Assembly (NCBI RefSeq): GCF_000284375.1
Contig: NC_017249.1
Coordinates: forward strand, 558,001-622,000
DNA length: 64,000 nucleotides
Source of the DNA: Bradyrhizobium japonicum USDA 6
GTDB taxonomy: Bacteria; Pseudomonadota; Alphaproteobacteria; Rhizobiales; Xanthobacteraceae
Reading direction: 5' to 3'
Under the pieces are notes generated by a model that was given only the letters and a program-made list of their open reading frames with translations, was not told the origin of the DNA and made no database searches. A program made the position numbers and the translations under genes. This document shows positions 10,067 through 19,566 of this stretch, piece after piece; position 1 is the first letter of the stretch, and the number at the start of each line of letters is the position of its first letter.

Positions 10067-10654
10067 TTACCAGAAGCGCCAGCCGCGCGCGCACCAGCCG
10101 TCGCGATGGCCGCCGTTGTAGCTCCGCGCGTAACCGCCCGCGAGCAACGCGGCAGATACGTCCGCAGTTCGCCTTGTCGCAACGTTGGCGAGAACACGGC
10201 CGTATTTGTCGGGGCCGAGATTGGTGATCGTCACGCCGCCCTGGCCGAGCAGATCGCGCAGCGCGCCGGTCGCCGCTTGAGCCTTGTCCAATTCATCCTG
10301 GCAGGATGCCTTCATCTCCGGCGCATCGATACCGCGCAGGCGAACGCGCGCAACGAGAACGCGTCCGTCGCGCTGGTGCACGCGAGCGAGAAAGGTATCG
10401 CCGTCGATCGTGCGAATGACGTCGACCGGCTGACGGAGGTCCGGATTGGCCTGCTGCAAAATGATCTGGGCATCTCGCGATTGACCGTCGATTGCATGCG
10501 GGAAGGGCCAGTTCATCCCGTGCCGGAACGTAAGCACGACGGCCACCACGATTGCGACCACGAACATCCACGGCAACAGCCCCGAGAAGTGACGGCCGAA
10601 CGGCGAACCACTGTATGAGGGCCGGTATGAATGGCTGGGATCGAAACGCGGCAT
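10067..10654 (-). CDS. Staphylococcal-nuclease-like (thermonuclease family) protein with membrane anchor
   Basis: 195 aa. Residues ~25-42 (GLLPWMFVVAIVVAVVLTF) form a membrane segment or uncleaved signal anchor that places the nuclease domain in the periplasm. The SNase domain starts with VIRTIDGDTFLARV (calcium-binding Asp), then VRLRGIDAPEM (catalytic Arg and Glu region), then DKYGRVLANV (second Arg). The C-terminus YNGGHRDGWCARGWRFW is short and aromatic. Predicted to hydrolyse DNA or RNA; the physiological role is unknown. It is convergent with the L,D-transpeptidase gene. Confidence 0.85.
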   Translation of the reverse strand: MPRFDPSHSYRPSYSGSPFGRHFSGLLPWMFVVAIVVAVVLTFRHGMNWPFPHAIDGQSRDAQIILQQANPDLRQPVDVIRTIDGDTFLARVHQRDGRVLVARVRLRGIDAPEMKASCQDELDKAQAATGALRDLLGQGGVTITNLGPDKYGRVLANVATRRTADVSAALLAGGYARSYNGGHRDGWCARGWRFW

Positions 10655-10710
10655 CCGCGCACGCTAGGGCTGAGTCGGGCGATCCGGCAAGATCGCCTCA
10701 AAAGCCAGCC

Positions 10711-10908
10711 TCAAAAGTCCGACGCGATGCCCTTACGCTCCCAATCGCCATAGCGGGTGGGCTCAGGTCCCTTCGGCCCCTGCAATTCCTTCGGCGCCGC
10801 CGCGTCGTGGGCGGCAGCAGCCTGCCGGCGCGCCTCGGCCTCGGCCAGCGCGCGCTGGGCGGCCGGAGGGAGCGGCTTGCGATCGGGAACGGGGGGCTGG
10901 TCACTCAT
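10711..10908 (-). CDS. DUF1674 protein, succinate dehydrogenase assembly factor 4 homologue
   Basis: 65 aa. The C-terminal half GPKGPEPTRYGDWERKGIASDF is the DUF1674/SdhAF4 signature (P-TR-[YF]-GDWE-KG---DF). In eukaryotes SDHAF4 binds flavinylated SdhA and protects it during complex II assembly; the bacterial proteins are thought to act alike, but sdh genes are not nearby. The N-terminal half is an Ala/Arg-rich helix. It lies between the nuclease gene (same strand) and rsmB (divergent). Confidence 0.88.
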   Translation of the reverse strand: MSDQPPVPDRKPLPPAAQRALAEAEARRQAAAAHDAAAPKELQGPKGPEPTRYGDWERKGIASDF

Positions 10909-11096
10909 CTCGGTGGTTCCTAGCGCAGGATCACGGGGTGCGCGACGTCCAATAACGCATTGCTGAGATGGTCATGGCAGGCTGTAAACGCGAGAGGCCA
11001 TTCTTACATTTGGCATATTCGCGTGCCAGAGATAGCTCTCTCGAGGCATGCGCCCATTGCGGCGGAACTGCCGCTCGCTCAGAACCTTGCGTCCGC

Positions 11097-12443
11097 ATGC
11101 CATCTCAACGTTTCGCTCCTCCGTCCGAAGTGCCCGGTCTCGCGGCGCGGCGGATTGCCGCCGACATCGTCGACGGCGTGCTGCACAAGCACCGCACCCT
11201 TGACGATCAGCTCGACGGCAGCGGTGCCCATCCCGGATTGAAGACGCTCGCCGACCGCGACCGCGCGCTGATGCGCCGCCTGGTCGCGACCGTGCTGCGC
11301 CGGCTCGGCACGCTCGGCCATGTGCTGTCCCGCCTGCTCGACAAGGGCATTCCCTCCGAAGCGCCGCGCGCGCAGAGCGCACTTCTGATCGGCGCCGCCC
11401 AGATCCTCTGGATGGACGTGCCCGATCACGCCGCGGTCGATCTCTCCGTCCGCCTCGTGCAATCCGACCGGCGTGCCGCGCGTTATGCCGGCCTCGTCAA
11501 TGCCGTGCTGCGCCGCTGCGCGCGCGAGGGCAAGGCGCTGGTGGATGAAGTTGCCAATCAATCGCTGGACCTGCCGCCCTGGCTGCTCGCGCGCTGGAGC
11601 GCGCATTACGGCGAGGCAACCGCAAGGGACATGGCGCTGGCGCTCGGCCACGAGCCCTCGCTCGACCTCACCGTGAAATCGGACGCCGCGCAATGGGCGA
11701 GCCGCCTGCATGGCGAGACGCTGCCGACCGGCACGGTGCGGATGCTGCTGCACGGCTCGGTGACGGTGCTGCCGGGCTTTGCCGAAGGACAATGGTGGGT
11801 GCAGGACGCCGCCGCGGCGCTGCCGGCGCGGCTGTTCGGCGACATCAAGGGCAAGGCCGTTGCCGATCTCTGCGCCGCCCCGGGCGGCAAGACCGCGCAA
11901 CTGGCACAGGCCGGCGCGCATGTCACGGCGATCGACCGCTCACCCGCCCGGGTGGCGCGTCTGCGCGAGAATCTGACGCGGCTGTCGCTCCAGGCCGAGA
12001 CCGTCGTCGCCGACGCCGTGGAATGGGCCGGCCCTGCCGAGGGTTTTGACGGCATCCTGATCGACGCGCCCTGCACGTCGACCGGCACGATCCGGCGCCA
12101 TCCCGACGTCGCGTGGCTCCAGCAGGAATCCGACGTCGCCGCCCTGACCGCGCTGCAAGGGCGGCTGCTGAAGAAATCCGTCTCGCTGCTCAAGCCGGGC
12201 GGGACGCTGGTCTACTGCACCTGTTCGCTGGAACCCGAAGAGGGCGAGCAGGCGATCGCGGCGCTGCTGGCCACGGAGGGTAGCCTGCGCCGTGTGCCGA
12301 TCGAAGCTTCCGAGGTCTCTGGACTCAGCGAGATCATCACCGCGGAGGGCGACCTGCGCACGCTGCCCAGCCACCTGCCGAACGCCGATCCCAAGCTCGG
12401 CGGGCTCGACGGTTTCTACGCAGCCCGGCTCGTTAAATCCTGA
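11097..12443 (+). CDS. rsmB: 16S rRNA (cytosine-967-C5)-methyltransferase family protein
   Basis: 448 aa. The N-terminal NusB-like helical domain (residues ~1-140, GLAARRIAADIVDGVL, LIGAAQILWMDVPDHAAVDLSV) is followed by a SAM-dependent RNA m5C methyltransferase. Motif I is CAAPGGKTAQLA; the catalytic cysteines are in DAPCTSTGTIRRHPDV and YCTCSLEPEEGE, both present. The ATG at 11097 is preferred because the preceding in-frame sequence (from 10968) has no family similarity. Confidence 0.93.
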   Translation: MPSQRFAPPSEVPGLAARRIAADIVDGVLHKHRTLDDQLDGSGAHPGLKTLADRDRALMRRLVATVLRRLGTLGHVLSRLLDKGIPSEAPRAQSALLIGAAQILWMDVPDHAAVDLSVRLVQSDRRAARYAGLVNAVLRRCAREGKALVDEVANQSLDLPPWLLARWSAHYGEATARDMALALGHEPSLDLTVKSDAAQWASRLHGETLPTGTVRMLLHGSVTVLPGFAEGQWWVQDAAAALPARLFGDIKGKAVADLCAAPGGKTAQLAQAGAHVTAIDRSPARVARLRENLTRLSLQAETVVADAVEWAGPAEGFDGILIDAPCTSTGTIRRHPDVAWLQQESDVAALTALQGRLLKKSVSLLKPGGTLVYCTCSLEPEEGEQAIAALLATEGSLRRVPIEASEVSGLSEIITAEGDLRTLPSHLPNADPKLGGLDGFYAARLVKS

Positions 12444-12559
12444 TTTTGCACCGGTTTTTGCGCCGGCGCTGATTCGCGACGCTTCAAGATGGTGTCAGAG
12501 GTCCGATTTTGGGATTAAGAAGGATTCGTCGTTAATCCTCTCCCCCTTCAAGGCAAGGC

Positions 12560-14317
12560 GTGTCGGTCGCTCAACGCAGACGTATCTCGACGCTGGTGAT
12601 GAACCGCTTCGCGCGGAACATGCTCGCGCGCGCGAGCGGCGGTTCCGTTGCGCTGTCGCGGGTCTGGCCCGGCCGTACCGACCGGCTGATCATCGCGCCG
12701 CATGACCTGCGCACGGCGGATGCGACCCGCGCCGCTGAGATCTATGCCGGCCGCTTCGTCTTCGCCGGCAAGATCGTCAATTGCCACGGCCGCTCGATCT
12801 TCGATCTCGAACCGCCGTCGGAAGACTGGGAGGTCGCGCTGCTCGGCTTCGGCTGGCTGCGCCATCTGCGCGCCGCCGACACCGCGCTGACGCGCGCCAA
12901 TGCGCGCGCGCTGGTCGAGGACTGGATCGCCAACCCCGCCAACAAGCGCCGCGCCGTCGCGCGGCGTGCCGACGTGCTGGCGCGGCGTGTGATCTCGCTG
13001 CTGTCGCAGGCGCCGCTGGTGCTCAACGACACCGACAACAAATTCTACCGCCGCTATCTGCGGGCGCTGGCGCGGGAGATCCGTCTCCTGCGCTACACCA
13101 TGGTCAACATTCCCGACGGGGTGCCGAAGCTCCAGGTGCTGATCGCGCTGTGCTACGCGGCGCTGTGCCTTGCCAACCAGGCGCGACAGATCCGCAGCGC
13201 GTCGAAAAAGCTCTCGGACGAGTTGCAGCGGCAGATCCTGCCCGACGGCGGCCACATCTCGCGCAATCCGGGCGCGCTGATCGAGCTCCTGATCGACCTG
13301 TTGCCGCTGCGGCAGACCTTTGCCGCGCGCAACATCGCGCCGCCGCCGGCGCTGCTCAACGCGATCGACCGCATGATGCCGATGCTGCGCTTCTTCCGGC
13401 ACGGCGACGGCAATTTCGCGCTCTTCAACGGCATGAGCGCGACGCCCTCGGATCTGCTCGCCACGCTGCTCGCCTATGACGACACCCACGGCGCGCCGAT
13501 GGCGAACATGCCGCATACCGGCTTCCAGCGCCTCGACGCCGGCCAGACCACGCTGATCATCGACACCGGCCCGCCGCCGCCGGCCGGCGTCAGCCACGAC
13601 GCCCATGCCGGCTGCCTGTCGTTCGAATTGTCTTCCGGCATCAGCCGCATCGTCACCAATTGCGGCATGCCGACCACGGGCCGCGACAATTGGCGGCCGT
13701 TCGCACGCGGCACCGCGGCGCATTCGACGCTGACCTATCACGAGACGTCCTCATGCCAGTTCGTCGAGATGTCGGCGATGAAGCGCCTCCTGCACGGCTC
13801 GCCCGTCACCAGCGGCCCCGTCGAGGTCGAGAGCTATCGCGAGATCGTTCAGAACGGCACGCTGCTCACGACCTCGCATGACGGCTATCTCGCGAAATTC
13901 GGCGCGATCCATCGCCGCGTGCTGATGGTCGCCAATGACGGCGCACGCATCGACGGCGAGGACACGCTGTCGCCGCCGCAGGGCGGACGCTTCAAGGGCG
14001 CCGACGCGGATTTCGCACTACGCTTCCATCTGCATCCGGCGGTGAAAGCAAGCCGGCTGTCGGATGCCCGCGGTGTCATGCTGGTGCTGCCCAACCGCGA
14101 CGTCTGGACCTTCGAGGCGCTCGACGACAAGGTCGATCTCGAGGACAGCGTGTTCCTGGCCGGCAATGACGGCCCGCGCCGAACCGCGCAGATCGTGATC
14201 CGGCAGGATGCGCGGCAGGCGCCGTCGATCCGCTGGAGCTTCGTCCGCTCCACCGCTTCGCCGGCGGTCACCAATGCCCGCCGCAACGCCCGGCGCGAGC
14301 CGGAACTTCCGCTGTAA
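12560..14317 (+). CDS. Heparinase II/III-like protein
   Basis: 585 aa, GTG start (MSVAQRRRISTLVMNRFARNM). An N-terminal alpha-helical toroid-like region (~60-330) with WLRHLRAADTALTRANARALV and GGHISRNPGALIELLIDLLPLR is followed by a beta-rich C-terminal domain starting near residue 340 (LIIDTGPPPPAGVSHDAHAG, LSFELSSG, STLTYHETSS). This matches the alphaproteobacterial heparinase II/III family. No signal peptide is evident, and the family is usually annotated without a known substrate in rhizobia; a role in polysaccharide or envelope metabolism is inference. It precedes purH, which has its own riboswitch. Confidence 0.83.
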   Translation: MSVAQRRRISTLVMNRFARNMLARASGGSVALSRVWPGRTDRLIIAPHDLRTADATRAAEIYAGRFVFAGKIVNCHGRSIFDLEPPSEDWEVALLGFGWLRHLRAADTALTRANARALVEDWIANPANKRRAVARRADVLARRVISLLSQAPLVLNDTDNKFYRRYLRALAREIRLLRYTMVNIPDGVPKLQVLIALCYAALCLANQARQIRSASKKLSDELQRQILPDGGHISRNPGALIELLIDLLPLRQTFAARNIAPPPALLNAIDRMMPMLRFFRHGDGNFALFNGMSATPSDLLATLLAYDDTHGAPMANMPHTGFQRLDAGQTTLIIDTGPPPPAGVSHDAHAGCLSFELSSGISRIVTNCGMPTTGRDNWRPFARGTAAHSTLTYHETSSCQFVEMSAMKRLLHGSPVTSGPVEVESYREIVQNGTLLTTSHDGYLAKFGAIHRRVLMVANDGARIDGEDTLSPPQGGRFKGADADFALRFHLHPAVKASRLSDARGVMLVLPNRDVWTFEALDDKVDLEDSVFLAGNDGPRRTAQIVIRQDARQAPSIRWSFVRSTASPAVTNARRNARREPELPL

Positions 14318-14381
14318 ACGCGCACGATTCGGCCCCATCTCATCGTTGTGAAAACGGCCGAAAGCTGCTATCGAGCCCTCG

Positions 14382-14453
14382 CTCGCGCGACTGGCGACCT
14401 TGGATGGAGCACCATCGGGAAGCGCGGGATACAGAAGCCGCGCGCCTGGGCAT
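14382..14453 (+). promoter_or_regulatory. ZTP (pfl) riboswitch upstream of purH
   Basis: All hallmarks are readable. P1 is CTCGCGC (14382-14388) paired with GCGCGGG (14422-14428), 7 bp with one G-U. The conserved GACTGGCGA follows P1 at 14389-14397. P2 is GATGG (14403-14407) paired with CCATC (14412-14416), then CGGGAAGCG. The 3' element is CGCGCCTGGGCA (14441-14452), and its CGCC (14443-14446) can pair with GGCG (14393-14396) to form the pseudoknot. ZTP (AICAR triphosphate) builds up when 10-formyl-THF is short; PurH uses both AICAR ribotide and 10-formyl-THF, so the placement fits. The aptamer ends about 30 bases before the start codon. No strong terminator follows, so control may be at translation initiation. 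Confidence 0.87.
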
Positions 14454-14483
14454 AGACACTCCTTAAGACAGAGGATCTTGCTC

Positions 14484-16076
14484 ATGACTGACCATCCCCG
14501 CCGCGTCACCCGTGCTCTTCTCTCCGTCTCCGACAAGACCGGCCTGATCGAGTTCGCAAAGGCGCTTGCCGCGCACGATGTCGAGCTGGTCTCGACCGGC
14601 GGCACCGCCAAGGCGATCGCCGCAGCCGGCCTCAAGGTGAAGGACGTTTCCGAACTCACCGGCTTCCCCGAGATGATGGACGGCCGCGTCAAGACGCTGC
14701 ATCCGAAGGTGCATGGCGGCCTGCTCGCGATCCGCGACAACAAGGAACATGCGGACGCCATGAAGGCGCACGGCATCGCGCCGATCGATCTCCTGGTCGT
14801 CAACCTGTATCCGTTCGAGGCCACCGTCGACAAAGGCGCGGGCTTCGAGGATTGCATCGAGAACATCGACATCGGCGGCCCCGCGATGATCCGCGCCGCG
14901 GCGAAGAACCATGACGACGTCGCCGTCGTGGTCGAGGCCGAGGACTACAAGGCCGTGCTCGACGAGCTCGCCGCCAACAACGGATCGACGACGTTGAAGC
15001 TGCGCCGGCGGCTTGCCGCAAAGGCCTATGCGCGCACCGGCGCTTATGACGCCGCGATCTCGAACTGGTTCAACCGCCAGCTCGAAATCGACGCACCCGA
15101 CTTCCGCGCCTTCGGCGGCAGACTGATCCAGTCGCTGCGCTATGGCGAGAACCCGCACCAGACCGCGGCGTTCTATGCGACGCCCGACAAGCGGCCGGGC
15201 GTCTCGACCGCGCGCCAGCTCCAGGGCAAGGAGCTCTCCTACAACAACATCAACGACACCGATGCGGCCTATGAGTGCATCGGCGAGTTCGACGCCAAGC
15301 GCACCGCGGCCTGCGTCATCGTCAAGCACGCCAATCCGTGCGGCGTCGCCGAAGGCTCCGATCTCGTCAGCGCCTATCGCAAGGCGCTCGCCTGCGATTC
15401 CACCTCGGCTTTCGGCGGCATCATCGCGATGAATCGCGCGCTCGACGCCGACACCGCGCGCGAGATCACAAAGATCTTCACCGAGGTGATCATCGCGCCC
15501 GATGCCAGCGAGGAGGCGATCGCGATCATCGGCGCGCGCAAGAACCTCCGCCTGCTGCTCGCCGGCAGCCTGCCCGATCCGCGCGCGCCTGGCCTCACCG
15601 CCAAGACGGTGGCCGGCGGTCTTCTCGTGCAAAGCCGCGACAACGCGGTGGTCGACGACATGACCTTCAAGGTCGTGACCAAGCGTGCGCCCACCGACGC
15701 CGAGATGCGCGATCTGAAATTCGCGTTCCGCGTGGCAAAACACGTCAAGTCCAACACCATCATCTACGCCAAGGATCTCGCCACCGTCGGTATCGGCGCG
15801 GGCCAGATGAGCCGGGTGGATTCAGCGCGGATCGCGGCGCGCAAGGCGCAGGACGCAGCCAATGAGCTCAAGCTCGCCGAGCCGCTCACCAAGGGCTCGG
15901 TGGTGGCGTCGGATGCGTTCTTCCCGTTCGCCGACGGCATGCTCGCCTGCATCGAGGCCGGCGCCACCGCCGTGGTGCAGCCCGGCGGCTCCATGCGCGA
16001 CGACGAGGTGATTAAGGCCGCCGATGAGCACGGCATCGCCATGGTGTTCACGGGCACGCGGCACTTCAGGCACTGA
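14484..16076 (+). CDS. purH: Bifunctional AICAR formyltransferase/IMP cyclohydrolase
   Basis: 530 aa. Catalyses the last two steps of IMP synthesis in the cytosol. The N-terminal MGS-like cyclohydrolase domain holds [25 protein letters not shown] and [15 protein letters not shown]. The AICAR transformylase domain has [13 protein letters not shown] and the catalytic [12 protein letters not shown], ending with [14 protein letters not shown] and FTGTRHFRH. An upstream ATG at 14400 is rejected because it lies inside the riboswitch aptamer and because [17 protein letters not shown] matches the family N-terminus. Confidence 0.97.
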   Translation: MTDHPRRVTRALLSVSDKTGLIEFAKALAAHDVELVSTGGTAKAIAAAGLKVKDVSELTGFPEMMDGRVKTLHPKVHGGLLAIRDNKEHADAMKAHGIAPIDLLVVNLYPFEATVDKGAGFEDCIENIDIGGPAMIRAAAKNHDDVAVVVEAEDYKAVLDELAANNGSTTLKLRRRLAAKAYARTGAYDAAISNWFNRQLEIDAPDFRAFGGRLIQSLRYGENPHQTAAFYATPDKRPGVSTARQLQGKELSYNNINDTDAAYECIGEFDAKRTAACVIVKHANPCGVAEGSDLVSAYRKALACDSTSAFGGIIAMNRALDADTAREITKIFTEVIIAPDASEEAIAIIGARKNLRLLLAGSLPDPRAPGLTAKTVAGGLLVQSRDNAVVDDMTFKVVTKRAPTDAEMRDLKFAFRVAKHVKSNTIIYAKDLATVGIGAGQMSRVDSARIAARKAQDAANELKLAEPLTKGSVVASDAFFPFADGMLACIEAGATAVVQPGGSMRDDEVIKAADEHGIAMVFTGTRHFRH

Positions 16077-16123
16077 GTCGAGCGGCGGAGCGCACTGCCA
16101 GAGCTACGACGATTCCATCTACT

Positions 16124-16211
16124 CCGTCATTGCGAGCGCAGCGAAGCAATCCAGAATCTTTCCGCGGAGGAAGTCTGGATTGCTTCGTCGCTTCGCTCCT
16201 CGCAATGACGG
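16124..16211. repeat. Palindromic intergenic repeat, CGTCATTGCGAG family, full copy
   Basis: Starts CGTCATTGCGAGCGCAGCGA and ends TCGCTCCTCGCAATGACGG, with an inner palindrome GAAGCAATCCAGA / TCTGGATTGCTTC. It lies between the convergent purH and MFS genes. Shortened relatives are at 24564-24615, 53873-53902 and 62000-62115. Confidence 0.8.
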
Positions 16212-16232
16212 AGGTGAGATCGCGTAGCGCAG

Positions 16233-17618
16233 CTAATCCCGCACCCGCATCAACAGCCCCAGCCCGGCGACGAAAAACACCACCAGCACGGCCATGCCGG
16301 CCTTCTGGCTCGCCGTCACCGCGGTGATCATGCCGATCAGCAGCGGGCCGATGAAGGACGTTACCTTCCCCGTCAGCGCGAACAGGCCGAAATACTGCGC
16401 GATACGATCCTTCGGCGCGAGATGGATCAGCAGCGTGCGCGAGGCGGCCTGAAGCGGTCCGCCGGCAGCGCCGATGAGACAACCCAAAACGAGATAAGCG
16501 CGCTCGGCCGCGCTCGAGAACAAGGGCGCGCCCGGAAGAGGCGGCGCGACCTTGACGAACAGGACACTGTCCTTGTCGACCAGAAGAATCGCCGCCACCG
16601 CCAGCAACAGAACAAGCAGGCTGCCGGCGATGACGCGCTTCGGCCCGAGACGATCGTCGAGCTTGCCGCCAAGCCATGCGCCAAGGGCGCCGGCAATCGC
16701 GAGCATGATGCCGAAGGTGCCGATCTGGATCGTGTGCCAGCCGAAGGTGCCGGCGGCATAGATGCCACCGAACGCGAACAGCGACACCAGGCCGTCGGTG
16801 TAGATCATGTTGGCGAGCAGGAATGCCGCGAGCGATTTCCGCTGCGGCAGACCTTTGATCGATTGCCTGAGATCCGACAATCCCTCGCGCAGCGCCTCGC
16901 GCACCGGGAGCTTCGCCGGATAATCCGGCGTGAACAGGAACAATGGCGTCACGAAGATGATGAACCACAGCCCGGTCAGCGGTCCCACGATGCGATCGCC
17001 CTGATGGCTGACCGGATCGAGCCCGAACAGCGGCCTGAAGCCGAGCAGCGTGCGGCCGGTCTCGGGATTGGCGGCAAGGAAGCCGAGCACGATGACGAGG
17101 CTGACGATGCCGCCGATGTAACCCGTGGCCCAGCCGGTGCCGGAGAGCCGGCCGATCCGCTCGGGCGGCACCAGGGTCGGCATCATCGCGTTGTTGAAGA
17201 CGGTGGCGAATTCCGCGCCGACGCTGGCGAGCGCGACCGCGGTGAGCAGCGGCGGAATGATGGCGGGATCGCCGGGCTTGCCGATCCAGAGCGAGCAGGC
17301 CGCCAGCACCAGCAGCGCGCCGAATCCCGCGATCCACGGCTTCCTGCGGCCCGAGGCATCGGCAATGGCGCCGAGCACCGGCGACATCAGCGCGATCGCG
17401 AGGCCCGCGGCCGCCATCGCAAAGCCCCACAAGGACTGGCCGGTGGCGGGATCTGGCGCAATGCTGGTGGCGAAATAGGGTGCGAAAACAAAGGTCGTGA
17501 TCAGTGTGAAATAAGGCTGCGCGGCCCAGTCGAAAAAAATCCAGCTGATGATGGCGGCGCGCGGCGGATAGGTCCGCTGCGCGCCGGCCAAGCGCGCATC
17601 CGGGGCGATCGTCGTCAT
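16233..17618 (-). CDS. MFS transporter, Atg22/UMF1-like
   Basis: 461 aa with about 12 hydrophobic segments. The N-terminus SWIFFDWAAQPYFTLITTFVFAPYFA is the characteristic opening of the UMF1/Atg22 branch (FDWA..PY). It also has the loop motif GAIADASGRRKPWI between TM2 and TM3. Inner-membrane transporter; the substrate is unknown (yeast Atg22 exports amino acids from the vacuole). It is divergent from the gamma-glutamyltransferase gene, which liberates amino acids from gamma-glutamyl peptides; a functional link is possible but not shown. Confidence 0.85.
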   Translation of the reverse strand: MTTIAPDARLAGAQRTYPPRAAIISWIFFDWAAQPYFTLITTFVFAPYFATSIAPDPATGQSLWGFAMAAAGLAIALMSPVLGAIADASGRRKPWIAGFGALLVLAACSLWIGKPGDPAIIPPLLTAVALASVGAEFATVFNNAMMPTLVPPERIGRLSGTGWATGYIGGIVSLVIVLGFLAANPETGRTLLGFRPLFGLDPVSHQGDRIVGPLTGLWFIIFVTPLFLFTPDYPAKLPVREALREGLSDLRQSIKGLPQRKSLAAFLLANMIYTDGLVSLFAFGGIYAAGTFGWHTIQIGTFGIMLAIAGALGAWLGGKLDDRLGPKRVIAGSLLVLLLAVAAILLVDKDSVLFVKVAPPLPGAPLFSSAAERAYLVLGCLIGAAGGPLQAASRTLLIHLAPKDRIAQYFGLFALTGKVTSFIGPLLIGMITAVTASQKAGMAVLVVFFVAGLGLLMRVRD

Positions 17619-17720
17619 ATTCCAGTCCCCATCACGAACAGTTTTGCCTCTGTAAGGGCAAACCGTATAGCATTGAAGCGACGCGTGTGAACCGGCCCGA
17701 GGCCACGACGGAAGCTTGGT

Positions 17721-19469
17721 ATGTCGTCATATTCGACACGGCGGACATTTTTCGCCTTCGTTGCCACTCTGGCGTTTGGTCTTGCGCCTGCGGCCGCACA
17801 GGATGCGCGGCGGACCTATGTCCCACCCGCGCTCGACACGGTGCACGCCGTTCCGTCCGAGCACGGCATGGTGGTGGCGCAGGAAAGAATATCGGCGCAA
17901 GTCGGCGCCGACATCCTGCGCCTCGGCGGCAACGCGGTCGATGCCGCGGTCGCCACCGGCTTTGCGATGGCCGTGACGTATCCGCGCGCCGGCAATATCG
18001 GCGGCGGCGGATTCATGGTGATCCATTCGGCCGAGCGCAACGAGGACATCACGATCGACTATCGCGAGACCGCGCCGGCCGCGACCACCCCGCAGATCTT
18101 CCTCGGCGCTGACGGCAAGCCCGATGCGGCGAAGTCGCGGGATTCCGCGCTCGGCGTCGGCGTGCCCGGCACCGTCGCAGGTCTTGCGCTGGCCTTGGAA
18201 AAATACGGCTCGGGCCGGTTTACGCTAGCACAGCTGCTCGAGCCCGCGATTGCGCTCGCCCGCGACGGTTTTGTCGTCACCGACGACATTGCCGACACGC
18301 TGCCGGGTTGGCACCGGCGGCTGGCGCGCTGGCCGTCGTCGGCCAAGATCTTCTCGCGCCCCGACGGCACGGCGCTCGGCGAAGGCGACAGGCTGGTCCA
18401 GAGCGATCTCGCCGAAACACTGTCGGCCGTCGCTGCACAGGGGCCACGCGGCTTCTATGAGGGGCCGGTCGCGGACAAGCTCGCCAAGGCCGTGGCTGAC
18501 GCCGGCGGGATCATGACGCCGGCCGATCTGAAATCCTATTCTGCGGTGATCCGTGCCCCGGTGCGCGGCACCTATCGCGGCTACGACATTGTCTCGATGC
18601 CGCTGCCTTCATCCGGCGGCGTGGTGCTGGTGGAGACGCTCAACATCCTCGAGGGCTTTCAACTGGCCGATCTGAAACAGGGGTCGCCCGCTTCGCTGCA
18701 TCTGCTGATCGAAGCCATGAAGCGCGCCTATGCGGATCGTGCGCGCTATCTCGGCGATCCCGCCTTCGTCAATGCACCGATCGAGACGCTCACTGCGAAG
18801 GACTACGCCGCCAAGCTCCGGGCCGGCATCTCCACGGAGCGCGCTACGCCGTCGAAGCAGCTCGTCTCCGCCCCTCCCGCGCCGCGCGAGGGCACCAACA
18901 CCACGCACTTTTCCGTCGTCGATGCCGGCGGCAATGCCGTCAGCAACACCACCACGCTGAATTTCAGCTATGGCGTCGGCCTCGTTGCCGACGGAACCGG
19001 CGTGCTGCTCAACAACGAGCTCGACGATTTCACCGCGGCGGTCGGCGCTTCCAACGCCTACGGCCTCGTCGGTTTCGAGCCCAATCTGCCCGGGCCCGGC
19101 AAGCGGCCGTTGTCCTCCATGTCCCCGACCATCGTGCTCAAGGACGGCAAGCCGGTGCTGGTGACGGGTTCGCCCGGCGGCAGCCGCATCATCTCGACCG
19201 TGCTCCAGGTCATCGTCAACGTGCTCGACTACAAGATGGATGTGGCCGCCGCCGTCGCTGCGCCACGGCTGCATCACCAATGGCTGCCGGACGAGGTGCG
19301 CGTCGAGAGCGGCTTTCCCGGCGATGTGCTGTTCGAGCTGAAGGCGATGGATCACCTCATCGTCGAGCCGATGGGACAGACCTCGGCCAATTCGATTATG
19401 ATGACGCCGAACGGGCCACTCGGCGCGCCCGATCCGCGTACCCGCGGCGCGGAAGCCGCGGGACAGTAG
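17721..19469 (+). CDS. ggt: Gamma-glutamyltransferase
   Basis: 582 aa. Periplasmic Ntn-hydrolase that cleaves or transfers the gamma-glutamyl group of glutathione and related peptides. The signal peptide is at residues 1-26 (RRTFFAFVATLAFGLAPAAA|QD). The large-subunit motifs are GGNAVDAAVATGFAMAVTYP and NIGGGGFMVIH. Autocleavage is expected at the Thr of GTNTTHFSVVD near residue 394, giving the small subunit, which has NNELDDFT and PLSSMSPTIVLKDGK. The nucleophile and the SS pair are present. Length is typical. Confidence 0.95.
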   Translation: MSSYSTRRTFFAFVATLAFGLAPAAAQDARRTYVPPALDTVHAVPSEHGMVVAQERISAQVGADILRLGGNAVDAAVATGFAMAVTYPRAGNIGGGGFMVIHSAERNEDITIDYRETAPAATTPQIFLGADGKPDAAKSRDSALGVGVPGTVAGLALALEKYGSGRFTLAQLLEPAIALARDGFVVTDDIADTLPGWHRRLARWPSSAKIFSRPDGTALGEGDRLVQSDLAETLSAVAAQGPRGFYEGPVADKLAKAVADAGGIMTPADLKSYSAVIRAPVRGTYRGYDIVSMPLPSSGGVVLVETLNILEGFQLADLKQGSPASLHLLIEAMKRAYADRARYLGDPAFVNAPIETLTAKDYAAKLRAGISTERATPSKQLVSAPPAPREGTNTTHFSVVDAGGNAVSNTTTLNFSYGVGLVADGTGVLLNNELDDFTAAVGASNAYGLVGFEPNLPGPGKRPLSSMSPTIVLKDGKPVLVTGSPGGSRIISTVLQVIVNVLDYKMDVAAAVAAPRLHHQWLPDEVRVESGFPGDVLFELKAMDHLIVEPMGQTSANSIMMTPNGPLGAPDPRTRGAEAAGQ

Positions 19470-19566
19470 TCGCGCCGTTGCATGGCACGGGAGCGCGCGG
19501 CTGCTTGCGCGGGCTGCCCCGCGTGCTACCACCGCGCAGCTTTAAGGGACCGCCGGGGAAACGCAC

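Noticed and set aside
12512..12538. GGATTAA/TTAATCC inverted repeat between rsmB and the heparinase gene as a terminator or CtrA pair.
   Set aside because: The 7-base arms with a 13-base loop are weak, no T-run follows, and the TTAA spacing does not fit CtrA.
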